Assembly (NCBI RefSeq): GCF_002127325.2
Contig: NC_035435.2
Location: forward strand, 131,480,904 to 131,544,903
Length of the DNA: 64,000 bases
Reading direction: 5' to 3'
DNA from: Helianthus annuus
Lineage: Eukaryota; Streptophyta; Magnoliopsida; Asterales; Asteraceae
Positions 47,468-59,984 of the stretch are shown in pieces. Position 1 is the first letter of the stretch. Each line of letters starts with the position of its first letter. Made by a program: the position numbers and the translations under genes. The notes below the pieces were generated by a model. That model had not been told where the DNA came from. It searched no databases and worked only from the letters and a program-made list of their open reading frames with translations.

Positions 47468-47469
<2 letters not shown>
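47256..47469. other. Short AT-rich spacer
   Basis: Nothing recognisable between the Tourist-like MITE and the AT microsatellite. Confidence 0.5.

Positions 47470-47550
<81 letters not shown>
47470..47550. repeat. (AT)n microsatellite
   Basis: About 40 uninterrupted AT dinucleotides ending directly at the left inverted repeat of the Mutator-like element. Confidence 0.95.
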
Positions 47551-47553
<3 letters not shown>

Positions 47554-47640
47554 TTGGCTATATAAGAAACTCTATCTTTTTAAGAAAACTATGCAAACCC
47601 ATTGTCAACCATTGATTAGCTTACATCAACCTTGATCAAT
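47551..47640 (+). repeat. Left terminal inverted repeat of the Mutator-like element
   Basis: Shares TATAAGAAAC, AAGAAAACT-GCAAAC and GCTTACAT, in order and spacing, with the right terminus read in complement. As in other MULEs it probably holds the promoter for the gene starting inside it. Confidence 0.7.
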
Positions 47641-47928
47641 GGCTATGATAATTTTGGTATGAATAAAATTAAAAAGAAATGAGTTAACTGTCATTAGTAC
47701 AAGTGAAGGGCATTTTCGGAAGTGAACAAACACATTGGAAAACAAAAATCACTGCCATGCAGTAGCCATCTAATCAAGAGCTGCAAACCAAATTCAAATT
47801 TTTTTCTTCTTTATCTTCAACACAGTATACTCATTACTCCACTGTTCATGTTTCTCTCTCATCAAAACAAACATTGAAACGTACTTCTCGAACCCTAACA
47901 CAGGAGCCGATAGTGTCGATCTTGGAGA

Positions 47929-50900
47929 ATGAGGAAGTCGTTCATAATCTTGTCATCGTTGGTTAAGCTGAAACGATTAAGGAAGATTAAGAGTTCAATT
48001 AAAAGGTTAGTTGTTGTAATCGCTCATGTAAAAGGAGGTTTTGTTCAATTCATTTATCGAAAAATGGCAACTGAGTTTGTTTTGTTTTATATATATAGGA
48101 CTTCGAGACCCATATTAGGGCAAAAAAGGTCTGAAAGCCGTAGTGTTGTGATTATCTCCGACGAACCCAAGCCAGGACCTTCCAATCAACAATCTGTCTT
48201 TGGTCCGACCCAAAGGGAGTTAGGTTAGAATTGATATGTCTATTAGCGTTGAACATAGTTGAAGGTGATGTATATATGTATAGTGTGTTGGATTCGAAAT
48301 TGTGCATAACAGAATTTTGTTGGCTGCGTTGCAGTGTATGATGATACCGATAGTGTGTCACCAAGCCCTGGCAAACGACGGAAAACGGGTAACGGTTAAC
48401 CAGTAATTTTGTGTATAATTTGTATAATTTCTTGTTGGAGTAATCGTTTTCGTTACTAATTTATCAGGGCGTAATGAAGGTTGTGTGGAAAGCAAACGGG
48501 GACATACCAAAAATCACAATGGTAAGTGCCTTTTGTTACAATAGTGGCTATTTGCGTATCCAGTTAAACCTGAGTAACATGTTTTAAACTGTAGGGAAGA
48601 AAAGCATTGCCGGGGATAGTTCTGGGTGTGGAAATAAAAGAAAACGTGGTTAGTTAAATATTATTGGCTTTGATTAACATGTGTTAATTGGGCTGACCTT
48701 GAAAATTCCCTAACATGTGTTAATTGGCAGGGGAAAAAAACAGCGCGGATGATAATTCTGGGAATGGAATGCGAAGAAACCATGGTTAGTTAATTTTTAA
48801 GCCCTTCAAATTGTTTGATGTTAAAAATGAAAAATTGTTACATGTTTTATCGTATAACTGAAATGTTACCGTTTGTGTTAGAAGGATTTTGGCATAAGTG
48901 GTTGTAAAGTAGACTAATTTTTTGGGTTGTTGTGGTTTCCTATAAAACGTTATTTCAGTAAGTAGGGCAGATGTGACGGCTACATCGAAGGGTGGAACGT
49001 TAAGGACAAAAAAGAAGAAGGATTCGGAGGACAATGTGAAAGGTGAAGCAGGGAAGCCAAAAGTAGTTGGTAACAAACAGGAAAAGGTTCCGAAAGCCCG
49101 TAAGCGAGCAAAGAAGGATGAATTTCCGGGAATAAGGACAAGATCCGCACCACTGCAGTTTTATAAGTGTGTACGGGCATTGACAGAACAACAACGTGAG
49201 GCGGTCAGGGAAATGGGCTTTGGTCGTTTGCTTACTTTCAGCGTTGATGGGTTGCCGGCTAAGTTAGGTTATTTTGTTGTGGACAATTTTAGTCCCGATA
49301 AGATGGTGATATGTACGCCTGCTGGTGATATCAAGGTGAACAGGAAAGTGATACATAAGTTATTAGGGATTCCGACTGGTGGACAAAAGATTAGTTCGAT
49401 TGATAAGCTGCCGATGCTGATTGATGCCATTGCGGATTGGAGGGCGAGATACCCGGGTGTAATGGTGCCTCCAACAAAGATGGTGAAAATGATAGATAAG
49501 TCCGATGGCGAAGACAGTTTTGATTTCCGTATGGATTTTGTAATGTGTTTTGTGGCAGTGCTGGTTGATTGTCATAAACAAAGTTGTTTACGGGAAGAAA
49601 TCTTAGAGTATCTAGATGACGAAATGGACTTTGCAACAGTAGACTGGTGTGACCTGGTTGTAGATAAGTTGAAAACTTGCAAAGATACCTGGGATCGGCT
49701 TGACCCACAAAGTTTCTTCGTTGGTCCTTTCACGATTCTGATGGTAAGTGAAATTTACTTATTTGGGATAATTAACATGTGTTAATATATTGGCTTGTTT
49801 TTCGGGCTGAACCGATCGTTGTTTGTTGTAGTTGTTGTACGTTGATAGCATTGAGTGCACAGGGATGGAGGTAGACAAGGCGGTGTGTCCTTTAGCTTTT
49901 TGGAACTTGAAAAGATTGCGAGAGAGAGAAAGGCTTGAAATACTTGCTGGTGGGTTTGGTCTGGGACGGTTTAAAGGATTAACACTTCCAAGAAACTATA
50001 ACGTGGAACACTAGGCAAGTAAGGAGGTATAGTTATATGCACTAACATGTGTTTTTTACAATTAGTATATAATCTTGGTATCAAAATGTTGAAAAGGTTT
50101 TTTCAACAGGAGAGGTTGACGATGGTACGACAGTTAATTAATGTGAAAAAGAAGAACAAAATCAAAATAGAGGGTATGTTAGAATCTCTGTGGGTGGAGA
50201 GCCCTGACGACGAGGAAGTACAAACGTTGAAGGCAATGTATGAAAGTATGTTTGAACAGAAAGGGTGTGAAAGTGAAGATCACGATAAAGCGGTAGATTT
50301 AGTGTCGCACAGGATCAATACAGTGTTGGACGATTTGAAAAATGATGAAAGAATTCACATTAACGAGGGAGAGAACGCTGGTTAGTAACTGTTATTCTTT
50401 GTGTTATTTAGTTTATTAATGTGGAATGCATTTACCGATGTGCAACGATTTCGTAGGGAATGGCGTGGATGACGATTTTTCGGATGGGTCGCCAATAGCT
50501 AGCTTGTACAGGAAGTCACTTAATCGGCAAAACAAAAAAAAAATCAGTAAAAGTAGATTGAAAGAAGTAGGATCTTCAGCCATAGACTTTGATGCCCCGG
50601 AAGGTGCGGTGATAATGTTTCTGAAATGTACACGCAACCACATGTTAATGTGATACCTGTTGTGTTGGTTATCATTCTTAAATGATCACTGTAACACATT
50701 TTACTGTGTTGCAAACTGTATTGATTGACATATGTTGTGGTTGCAGCTGATGTTGCGGGCCAATCAAGCGTAGATGATGGTGGAAAAGAGTATGCTGAAA
50801 AGATGGAAGATGGTGGAAAGTCGGTACAAGTGAGGAGATCTGCTCGACTGGGGAAGTTAAAGCATGTTAGTGAGATAGAAGAAGGCTTTGTGACCCCAAA

Positions 50901-53900
50901 AAGACGTAAGACAAATATAAAGTTTGGTGGACCAGACACGGATGGTGGTAAAGAAACAGGTAAATTGTTACATGTATTACCATTTTAAGAGTACGTTTAT
51001 TGCGAAAAGAGTTTATGTCCCTGTAATATAGGTATTGGACTGAAATGTGTAGTGTAACACATGTTAATGTGATAACGATCGTATGGTTTAACATTTATTG
51101 TGGTTTCAGCTGATGTTGCGGGGGAATCAAGCGTACCTGATGATGGAACTGAGTGTACCGGAGCGCTGGAAGATGGTGGTATGTCGTTGCGTGTAAGGAG
51201 ATCTCCTCGACTGAAGAAGTTAAAGGATGCTCCTGAAATAGAAGTAGGCTTTGTGACCCCAAATAGCCGGAAGACAAATATAAAGTTTGATGGGCAAAAA
51301 ACGGATGATGGCAACGAAACAGGTAAATTGTAACATGTGTTACCAGTTTCATTGTACATTTACATTTAAAAGTACACATTGATGGTGACGCGTAGTTTGT
51401 TGCTCGTTAAAATTTTTTACCCTATAATATGCATACGTGTCTGAAACCCATTTATTATTAATGAGATGTTATAGGGTTCAACAAGACTGAGAAGCAACGG
51501 GAAGAGAGAAAACTGGGGTGTAGTGAAGTTGGGGAAGAAACAAATGAAGGCGTCCAAGGTGATAAGATTGTTCATGATGCTGGTAATTCAAGTGGAGGTG
51601 ACTGTAGTATGGGTGGGGCCGAAGATAATAAAGGACCAGGAAGCGGGGATAAAAGTGATGTTGAAGAAGTCCATAAGCCGTTGGGTTTAATGCGTGCGAT
51701 ACTGCGTATTAAAGCAGCAGAAGGGCATGGTGCACGTGGTAGTTCCCGTACCATTTCAGATTATGTGATTTTAAAAGTGTGCTTTATTACTTTATTCCGT
51801 TTTAACATGTGCCATATTGCTTTGACAGATGACGGTGGGTCAGACATGCAGTTTGTTAGTAAAGATGAATATAGAGAGGATACAGACAATAAAGTGGCTG
51901 CGAATGACGATGATCAGCAGAACACCGATTTAGAAGCGAATGACGCCAAAAAGGATGAGATTTACGAAGCATGGTTTATCTGTGATCAAGAGGTAGCCAA
52001 AATGGGCGAGATGGAGGTTAAGGTTAGCGAACAGGTTGAAGGGAATGACAATGAAGGTAATCTTCAGAGACCATTTTATTTGTTTAGCCATGTTTAGCCA
52101 TGTCTAATTTATTGGAGAATGTTTATGCAACTTCAGATAGTAAGATTGAGCATGAAGTTGGGGATGCAACTGATGCAAGTAAAGAAGAAAGTGGTGGCGT
52201 CGTGTTTGCATCTGTGGAAGGTGATGTTATTGATAAGGACGAACATGTGGTTTTGGATGGCAAAGGCAAGGGGGCTGTTGAGAGGTGTGACCGTGATTTT
52301 AACGGTAATTATTTATGCAGCTTCTGATACTAACTTGTGCATGAGATATGATAAGAATGTTTTATGCAGCTGAAAAAAGTAAGATTGAGCATGATGGGCT
52401 GCATTCAACTGTTGTAAATAAGGAAGAGTGTGTTGGCGTGGTGGTTGACTCTCTCGCAGGAGATGCTTTCGATAAGGCTGAGGATGTCGATGGTAAAGGG
52501 AAAGCGGCTGAAGAGGAGTGGCAGCCGGATAATAACGGTAAAGATTTTCATGCTATAACATGTGTTAACTGCTTCCCTAACTGTATCATTTAGTGAGTTA
52601 ACATGTGTTAGTCATATGAACAGTGGGCGAAGGCGATACGTTTATTGATGAACGTAGTTTCGATGGCCCTAATTGGAGTCTTGGAATGACACAAATTGGG
52701 GGTGAATTGGACGTGTCACAGAAAATCGGTACGTAAGAGCATTAAAATAAATAGGATTGTTGGGTTAGTAGGAGTCATTTAAAGTATACTTATTTGCATC
52801 AAACGTGCAGGTTGCACAAGTGGGAATGTGGATGAGATGGCTGGGACAGAAACAATGCTGGAGCGTTCCGGTGAGCTGAACTATATTCAGTTACTGTGAA
52901 AGTGTTATATTCGTTACCGAGTTACGTGAATTATTTGTTTTATACGTGTTTAGGCGATATGGAGGCTACCACAAACTTGAGTATGGTTATAATGGTAGAA
53001 CCACTTAGCTCCTATGACCCCGCAATTGCAATCCACAAGGGGCAAACTGGGCTGGAATTATATGGTGGTGATGTGAATGAGGTGGAGGACAATATGTCGC
53101 TTGCACACCGTGTACGAATGTTAGCTGAGTTGGGGGCCCAAAAAAGGAAGCTCCCTTTTAGAGAGAAAGTGGCTGCGGAACCAAATAGATCACCTTACTA
53201 TATAAGGTCTGTTGACATGGGTCAGCCAATAACTAAGAAGGAGGCAAATCTGTGGGATTACATATACGCTGATGAAAGCCCAATGCACTGGCTAAATGGG
53301 CATTCTCGTAGGAAGCGGGCAATGGAGGCAAACATGTAAGTAGAACTGCAACGTGGTTTATTGTTGTATAATAATAGTGTAAACCATGAACCAAATGGAT
53401 CTAGTTAATTGGTTATTTTTTGATTTTTGCCGCAGGAGGGAACATGGTTCGTCGTCAGTTGTTGATGTAGATAGCCCGATACACATGGCTGTGTAAGTAG
53501 GGGGCACCGTAAAAAAATTAGTTAAATAACAGTAACATGTGTTAAAATATGCAATTTAATTTATAATCTGTACATATGAAACCAGGGAGTTGCTGTTTAG
53601 AAGCCCTGCCCATGTAGAAGCGTCTCGGGTTATGTTCAAGAGTTTAAACGTTGGCAATGAGGTGTCGGATGGTATTATCGACTGTTGGGCGGAGGTGCTA
53701 AACTTCCAAGAGAAACGGAAATCACGGAGGCTTACAGTAGGCAATTCTTTGGTACTAAAGTTGTGGTGAGTGTTTTGTATATAGAAATTAGGGTGTGGCG
53801 AGTTTTTGTCCTTATTAATTTCTCTGTTGTGCTCAAAGTTTCCGTGGATGCTAACAACTGAGGAAGGTGGAGTCGAGGCGCGGATGCACAAGTTTCGGCT

Positions 53901-54522
53901 TGGAATAAAAGGTGCGGTTAACAGCGCTGAAAAGGTTCCTGACTTTAGAAATCACGACATTGTTTTCTTCCCGATATTGGAGCACAAACATTTTTACTTG
54001 CTAGTGTTTGAGTTACGCGACCCCGGAATTTATGTCGTTGATAATGACAAAGCCCGCCAAGGTCAGGTGATAGAAGATAGTGTCTACTACCTCCACAAGG
54101 ACACACCGTATAAGATTGTAAGTTATTAAAATGACCATTGTTGAACAATAAGTGTGATAATATTGAAGATCTGTTTTTTTAATGAGCATGGCTTGTATAT
54201 GTATATGCAGAAAGATATGTTTGTGCAATACCTTCGGGAGGTTGGGAATCCGCAAGCCGATGACATAGACTACTGCAACATCCAGCGTATGCCGGTTACT
54301 TGGGCGACCACAGCAAACACAACTGATTGTGGGGTCTTCTTGATGCGACACATGGAGTGCTACATGGGGAAAAACAAAAGTTTTAACTGTGGGTTCAGCA
54401 TGAGTGGGGCGAGGAAGATGGCGGAGGTGCGAAAGTTGAGAAAGAGGTATGCTACGCACATCTTATGTTCGGAGGTGAATGTGCTGCTGCCTAAAATCAA
54501 GGAGGATTGCCGAATAGAGTAA
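47929..54522 (+). CDS. Ulp1-like (peptidase C48) gene of the Mutator-like element, 23 exons
   Basis: Exons 47929-48005, 48099-48223, 48335-48388, 48468-48521, 48595-48648, 48731-48784, 48959-49743, 49832-50014, 50110-50380, 50457-50603, 50747-50959, 51110-51322, 51475-51738, 51829-52056, 52137-52304, 52370-52537, 52624-52728, 52811-52870, 52954-53335, 53436-53492, 53586-53765, 53839-54117, 54211-54522; about 1478 codons. Exon 7-8 has the plant MULE-associated N-terminal domain (RLLTFSVDGLPAKLGYFVV, LYVDSIEC). The middle is basic/acidic linker. The last two exons form a cysteine protease of SUMO-protease type: His (CAT 53989), Asp (GAT 54040), Gln (CAG 54283), Cys in TDCGVF (TGT 54328). Lesions: TAG at 50012-50014 and a one-base phase clash between exons 21 and 22. 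Confidence 0.75.
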
Positions 54523-55173
54523 CACGTGTTAGGGGGTGAATGCTCCTTACTATAGGACCAGTGGGCGTTAACTGTGCCAGCTTTGTTTTGGATATGTAAT
54601 GTACTTTGATTTGGGGATGTTGCTTTAAACTTATTGCGGGGTAGGTGTTTTTTGGGTATAGCATGTACCAGGTCTTTTGGGGATAGACTATCTATATGAA
54701 ATCTGATGTTTATTAACTTGGTAATTGTATACTCTAAAGAATATTGATGTGTTGTTGGATGTGTTAGAATGTTATTAATGTAGTTGATGGATGTAGTTGA
54801 TAATGTTTTAAATGAGGTTGTTTTGAATTATATATTGGTACGTGTAACATTTAAGAAAATGAGAAAATGTTGTTTCCTGTTTCCAAGGGGACCACTGTTT
54901 CTAAAAATGCAGTAGGATTATTGGAAATTGGGGAAAGTAGGTGGCAAAAGCCTACAAACATAGGGGTTGGTGGCTATAAAACAACTTTATTGGAAAAGGA
55001 ACCATTGCTTTTTTGCCCCTTATGGTCACATCAAAGTCAAGTCACAACACCTATATTAAATGTATCAAGGAAAAACCTCTATAAGTAGTGTAATGAAGAA
55101 CCAAAGTCATATTCTGTAATACCTCACTAGTTCAGCGAACCATAAACTTTTAGCGGTTCAAAAGTGTGCTAAT
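54523..55173. other. Spacer inside the Mutator-like element
   Basis: 3' flank of the Ulp1-type gene; the stop codon itself lies in a copy of TAACACGTGTTA (54520-54531). No protein-like ORF. Confidence 0.5.
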
Positions 55174-55619
55174 GTGATGGACCCTTATAAACGTAAGGTC
55201 ACGGCTACACCCCCAGGCATGGAGAAGCGGAAGCAAAAGGGGAAGGAAGCATGTGAGGGTCGGTACGGGGTGTGCTACAAAAGAAAAGTGTTTCACGAGA
55301 AGCCAGAAGACGTGAAAACTGGAGTAGCTTCTGGTGACGATGCTTCAAATAGCAGAACCAAAAATGTAGCTGATGTAGCTGGTGTGTTGCAAGAAACGTC
55401 ACGCCGTAGGGAACACTTTTACAAGAAGCTGAAAAGTTGAAGGGGCTACCAGATGAGTTGGTTAGGTTGCTGACGGATCCAGACCATGAATTATGTGGTT
55501 GCCTATTGTGTCCATACTCACCCGAAACAATCCAGTCCTGGTGTTACCATGACCCATGGGAGAGTGAGCGCAGCCCCTCTCCTCTGTACTTTCATGATGA
55601 GGAAGTTGCCACACCATGA
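55174..55619 (+). pseudogene. Small third ORF of the Mutator-like element, frameshifted
   Basis: Two overlapping reading frames. The first (55174-55440) is basic, 88 codons, starting MMDPYKRKV. The second (55437-55619) carries a more structured segment with Cys and Trp (LPDELVRLLTDPDHELCGC, CPYSPETIQSWCYHDPW). The second frame stays open upstream to about 55408 (LLQEAEKL), so a one-base shift near 55400 is likely. Family not recognised. It could be a third element gene or a former 3' exon of another gene. Confidence 0.45.
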
Positions 55620-55893
55620 TGAAAAGCTTCTTAGAGATGGAGGATAATAAGGGGTAGTTAGGATGTTGAAAGTGGTTAAAGATGTGTTAACCTGATGACC
55701 CTATGTTTGTAGGCGACATACTAACGTCGTTTTGTTGGTATTTTATTATGAATTTTTTTTTTTTTGGGAAAGGGTTGATGTCATGGCTCGGTAGTCGATC
55801 CATTGTTTTAGACGCGGGGTGTAACCTAGTAGTAGAATGTGTGGTTAAGTTGGCTAGATGAGAAGTTTAATTCTATAACCTAATGTGTCTTAA
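55620..55893. other. Spacer inside the Mutator-like element
   Basis: No gene; a T-run at about 55749-55764. Confidence 0.5.
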
Positions 55894-56373
55894 TATATAA
55901 GCTATTGGTGTGGTTAACACAGTTTGTTTTGATCCTTTCTAGTTAAAAAAACCCCATTTATGGGGGCTAACATGTGTTAAGCATCTGTTTTTATGCTATG
56001 GTAAAAAATATAAACCAAAAACACAATTATCAATTAGTATAATATTAAGATAAGCCCATTAATAGCAAACAGAGGTCCACAAAAAAAGTAGGGCTACAAG
56101 CACAAAAGTGGCCAAGGCCATAGAGTTTCTTACTATATAAGCTATTGGTGTGGTTAACACAGTTTGTTTTGATCCTTTCCAGTTAAAAAAAACCCCATTT
56201 ATGGGGGCTAACATGTGTTAAGCATCTGTTTTTATGCTATGGTAAAAAATATAAACCAAAAACACAATTATCAATGCATATAATATTAAGATAAGCCCAT
56301 TAATAGCAAACGGAGGTCCACAAAAAAGTAGGCTACAAGCACAAAAGTGGCCAAGGCCATAGAGTTTCTTACA
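55894..56373. repeat. 240-bp tandem duplication
   Basis: Copies start at 55894 and 56134 and are nearly identical (TATATAAGCTATTGGTGTGG to GCCATAGAGTTTCTTAC). Each contains one TAACATGTGTTA motif and the inverted pair CCCCATTTATGGGG. Confidence 0.85.
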
Positions 56374-56530
56374 AGACTATTTATGATAAATGGGATCAAA
56401 ATAGTTCCACCTTCTTACACACGTAACAGAAAAGAGCAGGAGGATGTTAAAAGACTGTTACATGTGTGTAAAAAGGCCAAAATGAAGAGAGTGTCCCATT
56501 ACATACTACTAGAAAACGAAAATAAAGATT

Positions 56531-59500
56531 TTAATCAGAGGGTGAGGCACCAGGGGCGGTCTGCCTTTGTTGTTCAGCAGCTGCCTTTGCTGCTTTCATT
56601 GCGGCCACCTTAACGCAGTTGCGTGAGTCGTGGTCGTCGACATACAGACCACAACGTTTGCATAAACGAAGCTGCTTTGGACGTTTTGGTGGTTTTGCCT
56701 TTGCCTTCTCACCGGGCCCGGAAATGCGAGTATGAGTACCACATCCTTTATTGCGTACAACTTCTGGATTAGCAACTTCGACTGGAATGTTGATTGGTTG
56801 CCCAACTATTTCTTCCATTTCACACTCGTTTGTTTCATTTTGAATTGTACCCAATGGTTGCTTGGAAAGCACATTGATCTTGAAATCCCGGAGTTGGTCA
56901 ACCAATTTTGACAACGAATCCTCATCGGTTCTGGCCACATCAACGCATTCAGTAACGAGGTCGAGGATTTCATTCCGCATAACGGACGGTGCGTGTGGGT
57001 TGACTCCGTATCGGCTGGAAAGTGAAAAAACCTGTTTGGGGAGGGCATCTCGGCGCCACCTATCGTTTATGTATTGGGGTGGTATCTTTGCAACATTTTT
57101 CAATCGATAGACGCAGAAGACATGGCGACACAGATATCCGATACGTGTGAAATTCCTGCATGAGCAACTGGCGGAGTGGTCTACAGTGTTATACGTAACC
57201 TGTTGGGAACATAGACAGCAAAAAAAAGAGGCCTTTAGATCTAACGTATGTTAGAGGATGGGTAACAATGAAATTGCCTAACATGTGTTACCTGATACAC
57301 GTTTGTGATGTTGTTCCTTTTATCCAAATGAGTGACATCTATCAAAAGACTGGAATCGCTGGACTCGGTTTGGTTTGTGATGTAGCATAAAAACTTCCCT
57401 TTAATTATCTCCTTTTGAACTTGCGCGAAAACAGCGTTTGTGTAAATGGCGAACGCGTGCTGTTCTATCGCTAAATCAGTAGTGAACACCGTGGATGAGG
57501 TTTTGTACTCCGATACACGTTGCCGATATCGTTGGCTGTCTACCCTATTTTCAAAGCACATCATAAATTGTACAAGGGTGTTTGCGCTTGTTGAGTTGAC
57601 CTTGAAGGCAGCGTTAGAGCTTTCGCAGCGTGAAGTGGTCTTCATTAAGCAACACATGGGCAGTTCCCTGAAGCAGGCTGGTACCCAAAGATGTTTGATG
57701 TTGTACATGTCGTTCAACCAAGTGTGGGATTGAAGTCCAAATGTTTGTAGGAGGTCATTCCAGCGGGACTCAAACGTTTCAGGTTTGATATAAACATTCC
57801 AAACCAACCGGTGAATGCAGGACCGAAGATCAGTGTTATCAAGAACATCCGCAGAGATCTGAAAAATTTAAGAGTTACTCACACGTGTTAGATTAAAACA
57901 GTTTGAAAAGACATATAAAATTCTGTTATGTTGAATAACACATGTTAAAGGCTAACAAATTAACCTAACCTTGGAGGGTAGTTTTTTCATTATATGCCAC
58001 ATGCATAGACGGTGGTGTGATTCGGTAAAGACCATAGGAACAGCTTGAAGCATGGATGGGTCTTGATCACTCAGCACGAGAGTTGGTTGAGTACCGTGTG
58101 ACTTCAAGAAAGCCTTAAGCAACCACACATAAGATTCAATGGACTCGGTTGATATCAAACCCGCTCCAAATGCAACACATTGGAAATGATGATCCACACC
58201 CGTGAATGGCACAAAAACCATCTTGTACCTATTAATAAAAAATTGATATGAGGTTAACAAAATGTAAAACTTTTTGGGTTAGGGTTGTATACTTGGGGAT
58301 CAGGCCTAACACATGTTAAGGGGGGGGGGACTACCTGTTAGTGCTGTAAGTCGCGTCAAAGGCGAGGACATCGCCAAAAGCTTTGTAGTTTAGCTTTGAA
58401 ATCTCATCAGCCCAGAATACAGAAGACAACTTTCCATTTGATACAGTGTAATCAAAATAGAAGTTGGGTAGGTTGTCAAAGCGCTCACGCAGGCGTTCGA
58501 GGAAAACTTGTGCGTCGCGTTCACCAATAAAATTCGCAACTGGTGGCTAAAGTTTTTAAAATCCACCGGAGTCCCATTGACATTGTGATGCCCTCCTTTT
58601 AAAGCTACAAGACATCTATAAGCTCTCATGGGTCCGATACGGTTTAGACTCATATTGTGAATGAATTGTTTGGTGGAGAATGACAGCTTCCGTGATATCT
58701 TGCTAAGATCACGGTTGTAACTCTCAACAAGTTCATGATTATGAATATCATTGAAACTTAGAACTGTGTATGAATCATTCGAGATTGAGACTAGAATGCT
58801 TGCCTTACAGTCACACCATGTGAAGTTGGTCCTCCAAGGCTTTAGAGAAGATTCATCTAGGGTGTCAAAAGTCCTCTTGGGTTGTGGTTTTCCATATTTT
58901 GAGCATCGAAGATACTTGTGTGTGGGAATTCCATTCCAGACTTTAGTTTGCCCTTTTTTAACAGAAAAACCTGCTTCAAACGCATAAAGTTCATACATGG
59001 AAAGAACATCCTCAAAAGTTGGATAAGATTTCCCACACACTGGTATGAACTTATCAGCGACGTTAGGAATCCAGTAACGGGTTCCCTGAGGGGTATCAAA
59101 AACGAAGTATGGATTGGATGGCCCTGCATCAGAAAACGAAAAAGGTTAGGAATCTGGTATATGGCATGACAAAAGGTTAGAAATCTGTGATATGAGAATA
59201 AAGTGGGCTCCCATGTAATATAAACAACCGTCTAAAGGGTCGCGTGATGATTCAGCAAACACAGAAGGGCCATGAGATGATCCAGAACCAGCACCTGGCA
59301 TGAACTGCAAGCCAGAATCTTGGGATGCTACATGTGAACATTATGGAATATGTTTGAACTATGCCATATCTGGGGAAGAAAAGTCAAAACCAGTGTATAG
59401 AAAAACAAACCTTGTTCATTATCCATAACCTCGTCATCATGAAAAGCGCTGTTCATGAACTTGTTGGAGATCAGAACATCCGGTGATCTAACAGGGACTT

Positions 59501-59770
59501 CAGATGATCGAGAACCATCAACAGGCATATAAGTGTATACAGAAGCTTCGAATGGAACAGGTGAACATTGCCATGCAGTATAGTTGGATTATTTGATTAA
59601 AAAGTTGTAAAAGACAAAAAAAAACAGATATTCGAGAAGAGTTAAGTTACACAAATAGACAAACCTTGAGCATTTAATTCCTCATCATTATGGAAGTCGC
59701 TGCTAAAGAACCTGTTGGGGAAACTATGGACCGGCGACATTAACTCGGAGGTTGGTGGATTTGTCTCCAT
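56531..59770 (-). pseudogene. MULE transposase, FAR1-type, seven exons, one frameshift
   Basis: Exons from the start: 59770-59665, 59545-59411, 59327-59229, 59123-58335, 58228-57970, 57858-57292, 57199-56531, summing to 2624 nt, one base short of a full frame of about 875 codons. Exon 4 has a FAR1-type N-terminal zinc domain (KYLRCSKYGK, FTWCDCKAS, FNDIHNHEL). The MULE catalytic domain spans exons 4-5, with D in LAFDATY (about 58355) and D in VLSDQDPSM. Exon 7 has a SWIM zinc finger (CSCRNFTRIGYLCRH) and near the C-terminus a CCHC-like LCKRCGLYVDDHDSRNC. The frame breaks near 58534. The protein would bind the terminal repeats and catalyse transposition; this copy is probably dead. Confidence 0.85.
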
Positions 59771-59984
59771 GGATATTAATGGAGAAATGATAATTTAGAG
59801 TATAATATGAAATGGGGTTCTTCTGTTGAATGTTGAAGAAGATATAAAGGAAATATTGAAAAAGAAATATGGGGGTGGGTGAATGGTACATACGATTTGA
59901 TGGCAATAAATGAACATGTCAATTGGGGAAATATCTTGGTGGTTAACTTAAATTACTAATATAACCTTGTTGCAGAAAGTAAGA

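Noticed and set aside
54867..55088. 73-codon plus-strand ORF inside the Mutator-like element
   Set aside because: No domain, no splice or frame relation to neighbours; cannot be distinguished from chance.
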